From: Acidithiobacillus sulfurivorans
GTDB taxonomy: Bacteria; Pseudomonadota; Gammaproteobacteria; Acidithiobacillales; Acidithiobacillaceae
Assembly: GCF_018853815.1 (NCBI RefSeq)
Contig: NZ_JAAOMP010000028.1
Location: 62,001 to 126,000 of the forward strand
Direction: 5' to 3'
Length of the DNA: 64,000 nucleotides
Shown here: in pieces, positions 34,976-44,219 of the stretch
How positions within the stretch are numbered: the first letter of the stretch is position 1
How the letters are laid out: each line of letters opens with the position of its first letter
Program-made: the position numbers and the translations under genes
Notes under the pieces: model-generated
The model's input: the letters and a program-made list of their open reading frames with translations, nothing else
Told to the model about the DNA's origin: nothing
Database searches by the model: none

Positions 34976-35465
34976 GTATTTGGTTCAGGTAGGGGTCGGC
35001 CACACCCATTTCAGCCAGTAATCGGGTTTCCAGTTGTTCCATGATCTGCGCTTCGTGGTCTGCCACATGGTCATAGCCCAACAAATGCAACGTACTGTGA
35101 ATCAGCAAGTGGCGATAATGATTCAACAAAGTTTTCCCCTGCTCGGCCGCTTCCTGAAGTACCACGGCCGGGGCAATCACAATATCTCCCAGCAGGTCGC
35201 GGCGGAACACTGGAGGCAGGGGATCCTGGGGAAAAGACAGACAATTGGTCGGTTTTTCCTGCTGCCGATAGTGGGCATTCAATTGGGTGATTTCCGCATT
35301 ACTCACAAAGGCGAGGGATATTTCGGCCATGCGCCCTGCGTCCGGTGATCGCGGGGTCGCAACCGTCAGCGCCTGAAGGATGGCACTCCTGGCCTTGTTG
35401 CGGGAAGGAATAGCAGCCGGCTCCACGGAATCATCCACGGATAGGCGCAAATAAAGCCCGCTCAT
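34968..35465 (-). CDS. ybeY: Endoribonuclease YbeY
   Basis: Zinc endoribonuclease for 16S rRNA 3' processing and 70S quality control. The 165-residue protein ends in the metal site HLLIHSTLHLLGYDH (three His in the H-x3-H-x5-H family pattern). The TNCLSFPQD and LLGDIVIAP segments are typical. Overlaps phoH by four bases and corC by eight. Confidence 0.95.
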   Translation of the reverse strand: MSGLYLRLSVDDSVEPAAIPSRNKARSAILQALTVATPRSPDAGRMAEISLAFVSNAEITQLNAHYRQQEKPTNCLSFPQDPLPPVFRRDLLGDIVIAPAVVLQEAAEQGKTLLNHYRHLLIHSTLHLLGYDHVADHEAQIMEQLETRLLAEMGVADPYLNQIHE

Positions 35466-36448
35466 GCCTTATCTCCAAAGCGATCATAAGCCTGAATGAT
35501 GCGGGCCACGAGCGGATGACGGACCACATCGGCGCTTTCAAAAAAGACCATTTCCACTCCCGGCATGGCGTCCAGCACATCCAGCACCTGGACCAGCCCG
35601 GAAAGCTGGCCGCGCGGAAGGTCAATCTGGGTGACGTCGCCAGTGACGACCACTTTTGCGCCGAAACCCATGCGGGTCAAAAACATTTTCATCTGCTCCG
35701 GAGTCGTATTCTGGGCCTCGTCGAGAATGATAAAGGCGTCGTTGAGAGTCCGTCCGCGCATGTAAGCCAGTGGTGCCACTTCAATAATTTGCCGCTCAAT
35801 GAGTTTCGCCACCTTCTCGTAGCCAATCATTTCATGCAGCGCGTCGTAGAGGGGGCGCAAATAGGGATCAACTTTTTCACTCAAAGAGCCGGGCAGGAAA
35901 CCCAGCCGTTCACCAGCTTCGACAGCGGGACGCACCAACACCAGGCGGCGCACCTGATTGCGTTCAATTTGCTCCACGGCCGCTGCAACGGCCAGATAGG
36001 TTTTTCCCGTACCGGCCGGACCGATGCCGAAAGTCAGGTCATTATGCCGGATGGAATCCAGATAGCGGCGTTGACGCAACCCTCGACCCCGAATAGTCCC
36101 TTTGAGCGTTTGCACCCCTGGGGATTCCGACGCTTCCTGCGTTTCAGCTTCGGCTTCCACCTGAACACGCTGAATACATTGATGCACCCAGTGACTGGAG
36201 AGCTTCCGGCCCTGAACTACCTGAGCATAGAGCTCAGTCAGAACCGTTTTTGCCGCCTGCACCGCCGCTTGCGGACCGGTAATATGGAAACGTTCCCCAC
36301 GCGGAAGAATGACAACGCCCAGCCGGGATTCCAGTTGCCTTAGATGGCTGTCCAGTTCGCCAGCCATTTCCGACAGAACACCGGCGCTGGCCTGTTCAGC
36401 GATAAAATCACCATGACTGACGGCGGGATTCTTACTGGGAGGCTCCAT
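35462..36448 (-). CDS. ybeZ: PhoH-like ATPase (YbeZ)
   Basis: P-loop NTPase that partners YbeY. The 328-residue protein has an N-terminal KH-like region (LGVVILPRGERFHITGP), then Walker A GPAGTGKTYLA, VEAGERLGFLPG and Walker B FIILDEAQNTTPEQMKMFLTR. The ATG at 36448 lies just after the miaB stop; the frame to 36502 would overlap miaB. No strong ribosome binding site is seen, so coupling to miaB termination is likely. Confidence 0.93.
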   Translation of the reverse strand: MEPPSKNPAVSHGDFIAEQASAGVLSEMAGELDSHLRQLESRLGVVILPRGERFHITGPQAAVQAAKTVLTELYAQVVQGRKLSSHWVHQCIQRVQVEAEAETQEASESPGVQTLKGTIRGRGLRQRRYLDSIRHNDLTFGIGPAGTGKTYLAVAAAVEQIERNQVRRLVLVRPAVEAGERLGFLPGSLSEKVDPYLRPLYDALHEMIGYEKVAKLIERQIIEVAPLAYMRGRTLNDAFIILDEAQNTTPEQMKMFLTRMGFGAKVVVTGDVTQIDLPRGQLSGLVQVLDVLDAMPGVEMVFFESADVVRHPLVARIIQAYDRFGDKA

Positions 36449-36452
36449 GGGA

Positions 36453-37808
36453 TTATACGGCAAGACGATGTGCCGCAGGATTGGACGGCGTGAGACGACC
36501 ACGCAGACTATTGGGCAAGGCGGCCGTAATTTCTATATCCATCATTTGCCCTGCCCAGTCAGGGTTGCCGGGCAGATTGACTGAGCGGTTGCAGGCGGTT
36601 TTCCCGGTCACTTCACGCGGATCACGGCGCGAAGGACCGGTAATCAATACCGCCTGAAGTGTACCCACCAGACTCTGGGCGTATGCTTGGGCCAACCCGT
36701 TGATACGTCCCTGCAAAATGGCGAGACGGGCATCTTTTTCCACTTCAGGAACACTGTCCTTGAGTTTCAGGGCGGGGGTATTGGGCCGCTGACTGTATTT
36801 GAAGGAGTAGGACTGGTCGAAACGCACGGCCTCAATCAAGTCCATGGTGGCCGCAAAATCCGCCTCGGTTTCACCCGGAAATCCGACGATGAAATCTGAT
36901 GAAATTTGTATGCCCGGACGTGCCGCCCGCAGGCGAGCAATTTTTTCCAGATATTGCTCGACACTATGCTTGCGGTGCATACGCCGCAAAATCCGGTCTG
37001 AACCGCTCTGCACCGGCAAATGCAGATGCGGAGCCAGTTTTTCGATAGAACCGTGAGCGGCAATCAGTTCATCATCCAGATTACTGGGATGAGAGGTGGT
37101 ATAGCGCAGGCGCAGCAAACCCGGAATCCGGGAAAGTCTTTCCAGCAATTCGGCAAGGCCACCTTCGCCAATCAAGCCCGTCGCGCCACGGTAAGCGTTG
37201 ACGTTTTGCCCTAACAAGGTGATTTCACGCACCCCCTGATCAACCAGACTGCGTGCCTCACGGATAATATCGGGCATGGGACGACTATATTCACGCCCCC
37301 GGGTATGGGGCACCACACAAAAAGTACAAAACTTGTCGCAGCCTTCCTGAATGGTCAGGAAAGCCGTGGCACCATCGCGACCGGGACGCTGGGGCAGGCG
37401 GTCAAATTTTTCGAGAACCGGAAAATCCACATCCACCTGAGGATGGCGTTCAGCCACACAGGCATCGAGCAGGTCAGGCAAACGGTGCAGGGTCTGCGGA
37501 CCAAACACCAGATCGACGTAAGGGGCACGACGACGCAATTTTGCGCCTTCCTGACTGGCTACGCAGCCTCCCACGCCAATAATCACTTCCGGGCGCTTTT
37601 CCTTGAACGGACGCCAGAATCCCAATTGGGTGAACACCTTATCTTCAGCTTTTTCACGAATGGAACAGGTGTTGAGCAAAAGCACATCAGCCTGCTGGGG
37701 ATCTTCTACCAATTTCAGTCCATGACTCTGCGCCAGCAGATCCGCCATGCGCTCGGAGTCATATTCATTCATCTGACAACCGTAGGTTTTAATAAACAGA
37801 TTTTGCAA
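36453..37808 (-). CDS. miaB: tRNA-2-methylthio-N6-dimethylallyladenosine synthase
   Basis: Radical-SAM methylthiotransferase acting on A37 of tRNAs. UPF0004 domain cysteines are in [16 protein letters not shown] and GVGGCVA. The radical-SAM cluster is CDKFCTFC, and a C-terminal TRAM domain follows. I place the start at TTG 37808, which gives [14 protein letters not shown], the usual MiaB beginning, with GGAAA upstream. The frame is open to a TTG at 37868. First gene of the reverse operon leading to lnt. Confidence 0.95.
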   Translation of the reverse strand: MQNLFIKTYGCQMNEYDSERMADLLAQSHGLKLVEDPQQADVLLLNTCSIREKAEDKVFTQLGFWRPFKEKRPEVIIGVGGCVASQEGAKLRRRAPYVDLVFGPQTLHRLPDLLDACVAERHPQVDVDFPVLEKFDRLPQRPGRDGATAFLTIQEGCDKFCTFCVVPHTRGREYSRPMPDIIREARSLVDQGVREITLLGQNVNAYRGATGLIGEGGLAELLERLSRIPGLLRLRYTTSHPSNLDDELIAAHGSIEKLAPHLHLPVQSGSDRILRRMHRKHSVEQYLEKIARLRAARPGIQISSDFIVGFPGETEADFAATMDLIEAVRFDQSYSFKYSQRPNTPALKLKDSVPEVEKDARLAILQGRINGLAQAYAQSLVGTLQAVLITGPSRRDPREVTGKTACNRSVNLPGNPDWAGQMMDIEITAALPNSLRGRLTPSNPAAHRLAV

Positions 37809-37980
37809 TGCATTTCCGGAAAAAAGCGGCCTTATCGCGATGATAGGGCCAGCAACCCGGATTGACAAGGGCCCCGTTTCGCTCAGTTTCGCTCTACATG
37901 CCGCCCATGCTAGAGTATTGACCGTTCATATGGGTTCTGCGCAAATCCGTGCATTGCCCTTTATCCGGTGGAGAAAATCC

Positions 37981-38565
37981 ATGTCCAGATCTTCCGGGCC
38001 GGTATCCCAGGCTTGGCACTTTACCCGCGAGTTTTTACGCGACCCCCAGACCATTGGCGCGGTACTACCCAGTTCTCCTTTTCTCGCCAGACGCATGGCC
38101 GCTATGGTCCCGGATGGACCGGGACTGGTGATTGAACTCGGTCCCGGCATGGGGCCTGTCACCAAGGCCCTGCTCGCCCGGGGTATAGATGCCAGTGATC
38201 TGGTGCTGGTGGAACAGGCCCCGACGATGGTCCACCATCTGCGCCATCACTTTCCGCAACTGGAAGTCATCGAAGGCGATGCTGCCCGACTCCAGGAAAT
38301 GATTGCCCATCGTGGCAAGGTCCGGGCCATTGTTTCCAGCCTGCCGCTCCGCACCATTCCCCAGGAAATCGTCGCCCGTATTTTTCAGCAACTCCCGGCA
38401 GTCAGCCAGCAGGGCACGGTATTTATTCAGTTTACCTATCATTTCCGCAGTTCCTGCCAGGGCTTGCCCACTGAGTTTCGACGCGGACGCCCCGCCATGG
38501 TGCTGCGCAATTTACCTCCCGCCCGCATTGATCAATTTATTTTTCACGGCAAAGGATTGGTCTGA
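37981..38565 (+). CDS. Phospholipid N-methyltransferase-like SAM enzyme
   Basis: A 194-residue class I methyltransferase resembling PmtA and rRNA-dimethylase-like enzymes. N-terminal FLRDPQTIGAVLPSSPFLARRM is typical of the phospholipid N-methyltransferase group, followed by the SAM motif VIELGPGMGPVTKALL and IVSSLPLRTIP. It could make phosphatidylcholine precursors or act on another membrane lipid. The ATG at 37981 follows GGTGGAGAAAATCC; the longer frame to 37840 overlaps the miaB promoter. Fourteen bases before ubiC. Confidence 0.78.
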   Translation: MSRSSGPVSQAWHFTREFLRDPQTIGAVLPSSPFLARRMAAMVPDGPGLVIELGPGMGPVTKALLARGIDASDLVLVEQAPTMVHHLRHHFPQLEVIEGDAARLQEMIAHRGKVRAIVSSLPLRTIPQEIVARIFQQLPAVSQQGTVFIQFTYHFRSSCQGLPTEFRRGRPAMVLRNLPPARIDQFIFHGKGLV

Positions 38566-38578
38566 TTTGCCCCGAATC

Positions 38579-39091
38579 ATGGCTTACAAAACCGCAGCAC
38601 TGGATCATGCGCCAAGCCATTTATGGCCCTGGTTGGCGCTCCCGGCATCGCTGACTGCAGCACTTCAACGCGCCTATGGTCATACCCATCGGGTTACTGC
38701 GCTGCTTATAGGGAGTGGACGCCGAAACCCGACTTATAGTGAACAGCGGCTTTTGCATTTAAAGCGGGGCGAGCGCATTTTCTGGCGGGAAGTACTTCTC
38801 CACGCTGGAGATCCGGATCGGCCCGCCATATGGGCCATGACCACCATACCGCTTTGCGGGCTGCGCCATGGTCTGCTTCCCTTGGCGCGCCATGGTTCCC
38901 GTCCCATCGGCAACACCCTGTTTCGGCATCGCCGCTTGCGCCGCTCCCCCATCACCATGGAGGCCTTGCCGCGCTTCGGCCAACGTGTCTGGCGACGACG
39001 CTCCATTTTACGCCGAGGTCATACTGAAGTGCTGGTTGAAGAACATTTCCTGCCAGACTTACCCCCTTGGGCGGGTCGAGGTCGGCGCTGA
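38579..39091 (+). CDS. ubiC: Chorismate lyase
   Basis: Converts chorismate to 4-hydroxybenzoate and pyruvate, the entry to ubiquinone. The 170-residue protein has the family's LLIGSGRRNPTYSEQRLLHL and the REVLLHAGDPDRPAIWAMTTIP segment with a conserved Arg, and a late Glu in VLVEEHFLPDL. Start at ATG 38579; a TTG at 38567 is an alternative. The stop overlaps the ubiA ATG by one base. The quinone made here feeds the two bo3 quinol oxidases in the same window. Confidence 0.9.
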   Translation: MAYKTAALDHAPSHLWPWLALPASLTAALQRAYGHTHRVTALLIGSGRRNPTYSEQRLLHLKRGERIFWREVLLHAGDPDRPAIWAMTTIPLCGLRHGLLPLARHGSRPIGNTLFRHRRLRRSPITMEALPRFGQRVWRRRSILRRGHTEVLVEEHFLPDLPPWAGRGRR

Positions 39092-39993
39092 TGAATGATC
39101 CAATCCCGTTTCATCAGCGTTTTTCCGCCTATCTGGCACTGATGCGCATGGACCGCCCTATTGGTACGCTGTTATTGCTCTGGCCAACCTATTGGGGACT
39201 CTGGCTGGCAGCCAAAGGGACGCCCTCCCTGCGCCTGTTTGTGATTTTTACCCTGGGAACCTGGCTGATGCGCTCGGCAGGCTGTGTCATCAATGATTAT
39301 TTTGATCGGGATTTTGATAAACAGGTAGCACGCACCCGGCACCGGCCACTGGCAGCAGGACTCATCAGTCCCGCTGCAGCTTTACGTCTCTTTGTGTTGC
39401 TCTGCCTGCTAGCAGCAGCCTTATTGCCTTTTTTGAATCTGCTCAGTCTGGCTTTGGCCGGTGGCGCAGTATTCATTACCATTACCTATCCCCTGTTCAA
39501 ACGCTTCACGCATCTTCCCCAGGCTTACCTGGGCATTGCCTTTTCCTTTGGTATTCCCATGGCTTTTGCGGCAACCAGAGGGACCGTTCCAGGTATGGCC
39601 TGGTGGCTGATGCTCGCCAATGCCTGCTGGGTGGTCGCCTATGATACGGCCTATGCCATGGCGGATCGTCCGGATGACCTGAAGGCTGGCATCAAATCTA
39701 CAGCCATTTTGTTTGGCCGCTGGGATCGTCATATTATCGCCGGTCTGCAACTGGTGATGTTATGCGTATTTGTCGGTATTGGCGTCAGTACCCAAATGCA
39801 CTGGCCCTTTTGGTTTGCCTTGCTCGTGGCGCTGGTTCTCGGCGCTTATGAACAAGGGTTGCTGGGAGGTGACAGAGATCTGGCTTTTCGCGCTTTTTTG
39901 CACAACAACTGGATTGGGCTGGTTCTGTTTTGGGGAATAGTGGCCGGTTTGGCGCCATCGGCAAGCTTGCCCATACCGGGAGTCTGGGGCTAA
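39091..39993 (+). CDS. ubiA: 4-hydroxybenzoate octaprenyltransferase
   Basis: Membrane prenyltransferase that joins 4-hydroxybenzoate to the polyprenyl tail. The 300-residue protein has about eight helices and two aspartate-rich motifs, NDYFDRDFD (residue about 70) and DRPDD within YAMADRPDDLKAG (about 190). It starts immediately at the ubiC stop. Standard length. Confidence 0.96.
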   Translation: MNDPIPFHQRFSAYLALMRMDRPIGTLLLLWPTYWGLWLAAKGTPSLRLFVIFTLGTWLMRSAGCVINDYFDRDFDKQVARTRHRPLAAGLISPAAALRLFVLLCLLAAALLPFLNLLSLALAGGAVFITITYPLFKRFTHLPQAYLGIAFSFGIPMAFAATRGTVPGMAWWLMLANACWVVAYDTAYAMADRPDDLKAGIKSTAILFGRWDRHIIAGLQLVMLCVFVGIGVSTQMHWPFWFALLVALVLGAYEQGLLGGDRDLAFRAFLHNNWIGLVLFWGIVAGLAPSASLPIPGVWG

Positions 39994-40022
39994 AACGGAG
40001 AATCTTGTGCGTTTTTGAAAAA

Positions 40023-40031
40023 CTTATACAC
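40023..40031. promoter_or_regulatory. DnaA-box-like TTATACACA
   Basis: Matches the DnaA consensus TTATNCACA. It lies in the AT-rich 235-base gap between ubiA and priA. Confidence 0.4.
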
Positions 40032-40200
40032 AGTTTACTCATAAACCGATAAAAGCCAGAGCAGCGCTGTTAAGTTATTGTTGAAAATTGTCATCTAATT
40101 GTTTTTATTTATTATTTACCCTTGCCACTTTTTTGGGCAAGCCAGCTAAGGTCTTGAAGCACTAGGCATATGCGTGTTTTTCTGAGGTCCATGCACAGAC

Positions 40201-40209
40201 TTATCCACA
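40201..40209. promoter_or_regulatory. Perfect DnaA box TTATCCACA
   Basis: Exact strong DnaA box, 20 bases before the priA start codon, in the same orientation as the box at 40023. It may link priA expression to DnaA. The gap also contains an AT-rich run (40070-40125). No dnaA, dnaN or gidA lies nearby, so the chromosomal origin is not proposed. Confidence 0.5.
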
Positions 40210-40228
40210 GAACTTGTGGGCAACTTTA

Positions 40229-42385
40229 ATGCCCACTGAGACTGCCTGCCTGCAAGTGGCTGTTTTGGGTCACCTGCCCCGGATATTTTCCTATGCTCTG
40301 CCGGAAAATCCGGAACGCCTGCCTCTCGGCGTACGCCTGCGTGTCCCTTTTGGTCAAAAAAGCCGCATTGGTATTCTGGTGGGATATGACCACTGTCCAC
40401 CGGAAATCACCCTGAAACCCATTGAGGCTGTTCTCGATACGCGGCCCCTGCTTTCGGAATCCTTGCAGCAGCTTCTGAATTTTGGTGCGCATTATTACCA
40501 GCATCCTCTGGGCGATGTCTGGGCTGCCGCCCTCCCGGCGCTACTCCGTCAGGGCCGGCCTTTGCCCCGGCCCGCAGCACAGGCTTATCAACTCACCCAG
40601 CCTGAACAAACGCCTGCACGCCCCGGCAAACTGCAGGAAGCCCTGATAATCCTGCTCGGCACCGCAAACCCTACCACCGAAACAGAAGTACCAGCACGCT
40701 TACGACCTGTCCTTCGCCAGGCGCTTCAAAACGGCTGGGTGGAAGCCCTCGCCCTTCCCGCTCCCTGGGTGACTGCGCAACCGCTTCCCTACCCGCTGAA
40801 TGAAGAACAGCGCATTGCCATCACCCAATTACGGGCTACCCAAGGCTTTACCTGCTGGCTACTGGATGGCGTTACCGGAAGCGGCAAAACCGAAGTCTAC
40901 TTCGAAACAATCCGTCCCCATCTGGAAGCCGGTCGGCAGGTGCTTATTCTCGTCCCGGAAATCGGTCTTACCCCACAGCTGCTGGCCCGCTGTCAGGCCC
41001 GCTTTGGCAAGGCAGCGGTCGCCGCACTGCATTCCGCCCAGACCGACACCGAACGCTTGCGCATCTGGGCATTGGCGGCCATGGGGCATATACAACTGCT
41101 CATCGGCACCCGCTCTACCCTGTTTGTTCCCATGCCGAAGCTGGCCTGTATTGTCATTGACGAAGAACATGATCCCTCTTTCAAGCAACACCGGGGCTGG
41201 CACTATTCCGCCCGAGACATGGCCATTCAGCGGGCCAAACTGGAGAATATTCCGGTGATTCTCGGTTCGGCCACGCCCTCTCTGGAAAGTCTCTACAATG
41301 TCCAGCAGGGACGTTATCAAAGTCTGCAGTTACGGCAACGCGCTACCAACGCGCCCCTGCCAGGCATCACGATTATTGCACTTCGCCGCCAATATCTTCA
41401 GGGGGGGCTCTCCAGCGATCTTCTAAACGCCTGCACAGAAACGCTTGCGGCGGGGAATCAGGTCTTGCTGTTTTTGAACCGACGGGGTTATGCGCCTGCC
41501 GTACTCTGCCATGATTGTGGCCATGTCCTGCACTGCCCACGCTGCAGTGCCGCCCTCACCTGGCATCGTCACCAGGAACGCCTGCGCTGTCACCATTGTG
41601 GTTACGATTCACGTTGGCCTCAAGACTGTCCGGAATGCCACAGCACTGCGCTGATTACTGCCGGACAGGGAACCGAGCAACTGGAAGGAATCCTGCGCCA
41701 ACGCTTTCCCGAAACTCCAGTCTGGCGTATTGATCGGGATGCGTTACCCGGACGGGAGGCTTTTTCCGCCGTACTGGAGCAGATCCATCAAAATCAACCC
41801 GCCATCCTGGTTGGCACACAAATGCTCGCCAAAGGCCATCATTTTCCAGCCGTCACGCTGGTCGGCATCGTCAACACGGATCAAGGCCTATTCAGTGCCG
41901 ATTTTCGGGCTCCCGAGCGCTTGCTGCAGATGGTTCTGCAAGTGGCGGGGCGAGCAGGTCGCGAAGACCGACCCGGACGCGTCCTTCTGCAAACCCACCT
42001 ACCCCATCATCCCCTGATCCAGAGACTCAGTGAGGGAGACTATCAGCAAGCCGCCCAGTTACTCCTGGAAGAACGCCTGCAAGCAAGCCTTCCTCCCAGC
42101 ACAGCCCTGACCCTTATGTGTGCTGAAGCCCATCAACGAGCAGCCATTCAGGCCTTCCTGGAAGCGGCAAAAGCCTGCGCTCCTGATTCGCTGGAAATCA
42201 GCGGACCGCAGCCCGCACTTCTGGAAAGACGGGCCGGTTTTGAGCGCGCTGAATTATGGATAGAAGCTCCCACACGCCGGATCATGCAGAAGGCCCTTAA
42301 AACCTGGCTGCCCTGCTGTCAGCAGCTGCCAGAAGCCCGTAGGGTGCGCTGGTTTGTCGATGTCGACCCGCAATTCATGCTTTGA
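40229..42385 (+). CDS. priA: Primosomal replication-restart helicase PriA
   Basis: 3'-5' helicase that reloads the replisome at stalled forks. The 718-residue protein has an N-terminal fork-binding domain, Walker A GVTGSGKTEVY, DEEHD, and the zinc-binding insert with paired cysteines (CHDCGHVLHCPRC, CHHCGYD, CPEC). Late helicase motifs are TQMLAKGHHFP and QVAGRAGRE. ATG 40229 was chosen; a TTG at 40214 is in frame. Confidence 0.96.
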   Translation: MPTETACLQVAVLGHLPRIFSYALPENPERLPLGVRLRVPFGQKSRIGILVGYDHCPPEITLKPIEAVLDTRPLLSESLQQLLNFGAHYYQHPLGDVWAAALPALLRQGRPLPRPAAQAYQLTQPEQTPARPGKLQEALIILLGTANPTTETEVPARLRPVLRQALQNGWVEALALPAPWVTAQPLPYPLNEEQRIAITQLRATQGFTCWLLDGVTGSGKTEVYFETIRPHLEAGRQVLILVPEIGLTPQLLARCQARFGKAAVAALHSAQTDTERLRIWALAAMGHIQLLIGTRSTLFVPMPKLACIVIDEEHDPSFKQHRGWHYSARDMAIQRAKLENIPVILGSATPSLESLYNVQQGRYQSLQLRQRATNAPLPGITIIALRRQYLQGGLSSDLLNACTETLAAGNQVLLFLNRRGYAPAVLCHDCGHVLHCPRCSAALTWHRHQERLRCHHCGYDSRWPQDCPECHSTALITAGQGTEQLEGILRQRFPETPVWRIDRDALPGREAFSAVLEQIHQNQPAILVGTQMLAKGHHFPAVTLVGIVNTDQGLFSADFRAPERLLQMVLQVAGRAGREDRPGRVLLQTHLPHHPLIQRLSEGDYQQAAQLLLEERLQASLPPSTALTLMCAEAHQRAAIQAFLEAAKACAPDSLEISGPQPALLERRAGFERAELWIEAPTRRIMQKALKTWLPCCQQLPEARRVRWFVDVDPQFML

Positions 42386-42469
42386 TTCCGGCGTGATGAG
42401 TAAAAGCTCCACTATATTGGGTATGCGTGAAATTTATGCGACACTCGTAACAAATTCGAAGGAGTACAC

Positions 42470-43858
42470 ATGCCCAAAAATGCCAAGGTCAAACTCTCCG
42501 ACCCGTCGATAGAACGCAGTGTGTTGTATGTTGGTGAAAAAGAGATCATTGCTGACTCCACCGGAATATTGAAAGAAGAAGGCTGGAATATCATTTTTGC
42601 ACCCTCTTTAGTGGAGGCTCCTCAATACGCCAGCAAAAGCGGCGCGTTGGTTGGCGTAGTCGGCTTCAGCCAGAAAGAGTTCGTGGATCATGCGCATCGC
42701 GTCGAACTGATGCTCGCCCAGTCAACCCTGTTAAAATGGATTGCCTTGATCCCCCCCAATGCCGCTGAACAACCGGCTTTCCGTCAGCTGATTGGTAGCG
42801 CATTTTATGATTATCACACCTTGCCTTTAGATGCCCTGCGTCTGTCCATTACCTTGGGACACGCATTTGGTATGGCAGAAATGACGGCCGATACCTTTCA
42901 GGGCGGACAGTGGGATCTTCACCATCATCCCGAAAGCCAGATGGTTGGCGCCAGTGATCAGATGCAGAAAATCTATCAGGAAATTCGCAAAGTCGCTGGT
43001 GTAGAAGCGCCCGTTCTCATCACGGGGGAAAGCGGGACAGGTAAAGAACTGACGGCCCAAGCTATTCATGAAAGATCCACTCGTAAAGAAGGGCCCTTTG
43101 TAGCCGTCAATTGTGGTGCTCTCCCTGCCAACCTGATTCAATCAGAATTATTCGGGCATGAAAAAGGTTCTTTTACCGGTGCCCATGAACGCAAAATCGG
43201 ACGCATTGAGTCTGCCGCTGCCGGAACCCTTTTTCTGGACGAAATTGGCGACTTGCCGATGGATCTGCAAACCAATCTGCTCCGTTTTTTACAGGAAAAA
43301 ACCATTCACCGCGTTGGTGGCCGTCAGGATATAGAAGTCAATGTCCGCGTGCTCGCTGCCACCCATATCAATCTGGAAGCAGCCATTAAGGACGGAAGTT
43401 TCCGACAGGATCTTTACTACCGCTTGAATGTGTTGCAGATAAAAATGCCACCCTTGCGTGATCGTGTGGGTGACATTCCCTTGTTGGCGCAATATATATT
43501 CACGCGCTTTTCGGATGAAAAAGCGCATCGCGTCAAAGGATTCAGTGAAGAAGCACTCCATGCCATGAATCATTATGACTGGCCGGGCAATATCCGGGAA
43601 CTCATCAACCGTGTCCGTCGAGCCATGGTCATGTGTGAAAAATTCCTGATTTCACCGGTTGATTTAGGTCTGGAGCGGCGCACCAATTCCCGCATGCAGG
43701 TCACCCTGAATGAAGCCCGTGACAGTGCTGAAGCCAGCAGCATTCGTGGCGCACTGGCACAAAGTCGCGGCAGTGTCAGTATGGCTGCCCGCCAGCTAGG
43801 CATTTCGCGGGTGTCTTTATATCGCCTGATGGAAAAACACGGCATTTCCAAAAGCTGA
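42470..43858 (+). CDS. VpsR-like sigma-54-type transcription activator
   Basis: A 462-residue response-regulator-like activator. The N-terminal domain (1-125) has a receiver shape but no obvious phosphorylatable Asp at the expected strand end ([14 protein letters not shown]). The AAA+ domain (about 165-395) has Walker A GESGTGKE, loop GSFTGA and Walker B FLDEIGDL. The C-terminus is a Fis-type helix-turn-helix ([17 protein letters not shown]). Overall it resembles VpsR, which activates biofilm genes with c-di-GMP. GAAGGAG ribosome binding site. The GSFTGA variant of the GAFTGA loop is close enough for sigma-54 contact, but this is uncertain. Confidence 0.85.
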   Translation: MPKNAKVKLSDPSIERSVLYVGEKEIIADSTGILKEEGWNIIFAPSLVEAPQYASKSGALVGVVGFSQKEFVDHAHRVELMLAQSTLLKWIALIPPNAAEQPAFRQLIGSAFYDYHTLPLDALRLSITLGHAFGMAEMTADTFQGGQWDLHHHPESQMVGASDQMQKIYQEIRKVAGVEAPVLITGESGTGKELTAQAIHERSTRKEGPFVAVNCGALPANLIQSELFGHEKGSFTGAHERKIGRIESAAAGTLFLDEIGDLPMDLQTNLLRFLQEKTIHRVGGRQDIEVNVRVLAATHINLEAAIKDGSFRQDLYYRLNVLQIKMPPLRDRVGDIPLLAQYIFTRFSDEKAHRVKGFSEEALHAMNHYDWPGNIRELINRVRRAMVMCEKFLISPVDLGLERRTNSRMQVTLNEARDSAEASSIRGALAQSRGSVSMAARQLGISRVSLYRLMEKHGISKS

Positions 43859-43890
43859 TTGTACGCTAACAGGCTGATCAGCATAGCAAC

Positions 43891-43918
43891 TTGCGCAGGG
43901 GCAGGTATATGCTATTCT
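43891..43918 (+). promoter_or_regulatory. Candidate cspA promoter
   Basis: TTGCGC (43891-43896) and TATTCT (43913-43918) with 16-base spacing, 46 bases before the cspA ATG. This leaves a short leader, unlike the long cold-responsive leader of E. coli cspA. Confidence 0.4.
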
Positions 43919-43963
43919 TGAAATTAGCCGGTTGGGCTATTTTTGATTATTTTGGGGTGTGAA

Positions 43964-44167
43964 ATGGCGGTTGGTACAGTGAAGTGGTTCAATGACAGTA
44001 AGGGATTTGGTTTCATTACACCTGAAGATGGTAAGGAAGATGTGTTTGTGCACCATTCCGCCATTGAAGGTACGGGTTTCAAAACCCTGGCTGAAGGTGA
44101 AAGGGTCAACTTTGAAGTTACGCGTGGACCCAAAGGTCTGCAGGCCGAAAAGGTCCGCCGGGCTTAA
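43964..44167 (+). CDS. cspA: Cold-shock-domain protein
   Basis: A 67-residue single CSD protein that binds RNA or single-stranded DNA. RNP1 KGFGFI and RNP2 VFVHH are intact ([17 protein letters not shown] start). The ATG at 43964 was preferred over an upstream ATG at 43943 by family length. It faces the RNA helicase deaD; the two genes share a bidirectional terminator and both act on cold-stabilised RNA structure. Confidence 0.96.
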   Translation: MAVGTVKWFNDSKGFGFITPEDGKEDVFVHHSAIEGTGFKTLAEGERVNFEVTRGPKGLQAEKVRRA

Positions 44168-44183
44168 TCAGGGCTCAGCGTTA

Positions 44184-44214
44184 AAACCGGATGTTTCGAG
44201 CATCCGGTTTTTAT
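44184..44214. terminator. Bidirectional rho-independent terminator (cspA/deaD)
   Basis: Ten-base stem AAACCGGATG (44184-44193) / CATCCGGTTT (44201-44210) with a 7-base loop, T-run on the plus side and A-run before the stem, so it can terminate both convergent genes. Confidence 0.85.
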
Positions 44215-44219
44215 ATTTT

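Noticed and set aside
35516-36343. Plus-strand open frame of 275 codons
   Set aside because: Antisense to the PhoH-like ATPase gene, whose Walker motifs and gene order are unmistakable.
40014-40228. Chromosomal replication origin
   Set aside because: Only two DnaA boxes and one AT-rich run; no dnaA, dnaN, gidA or rpmH nearby. Kept as regulatory sites only.
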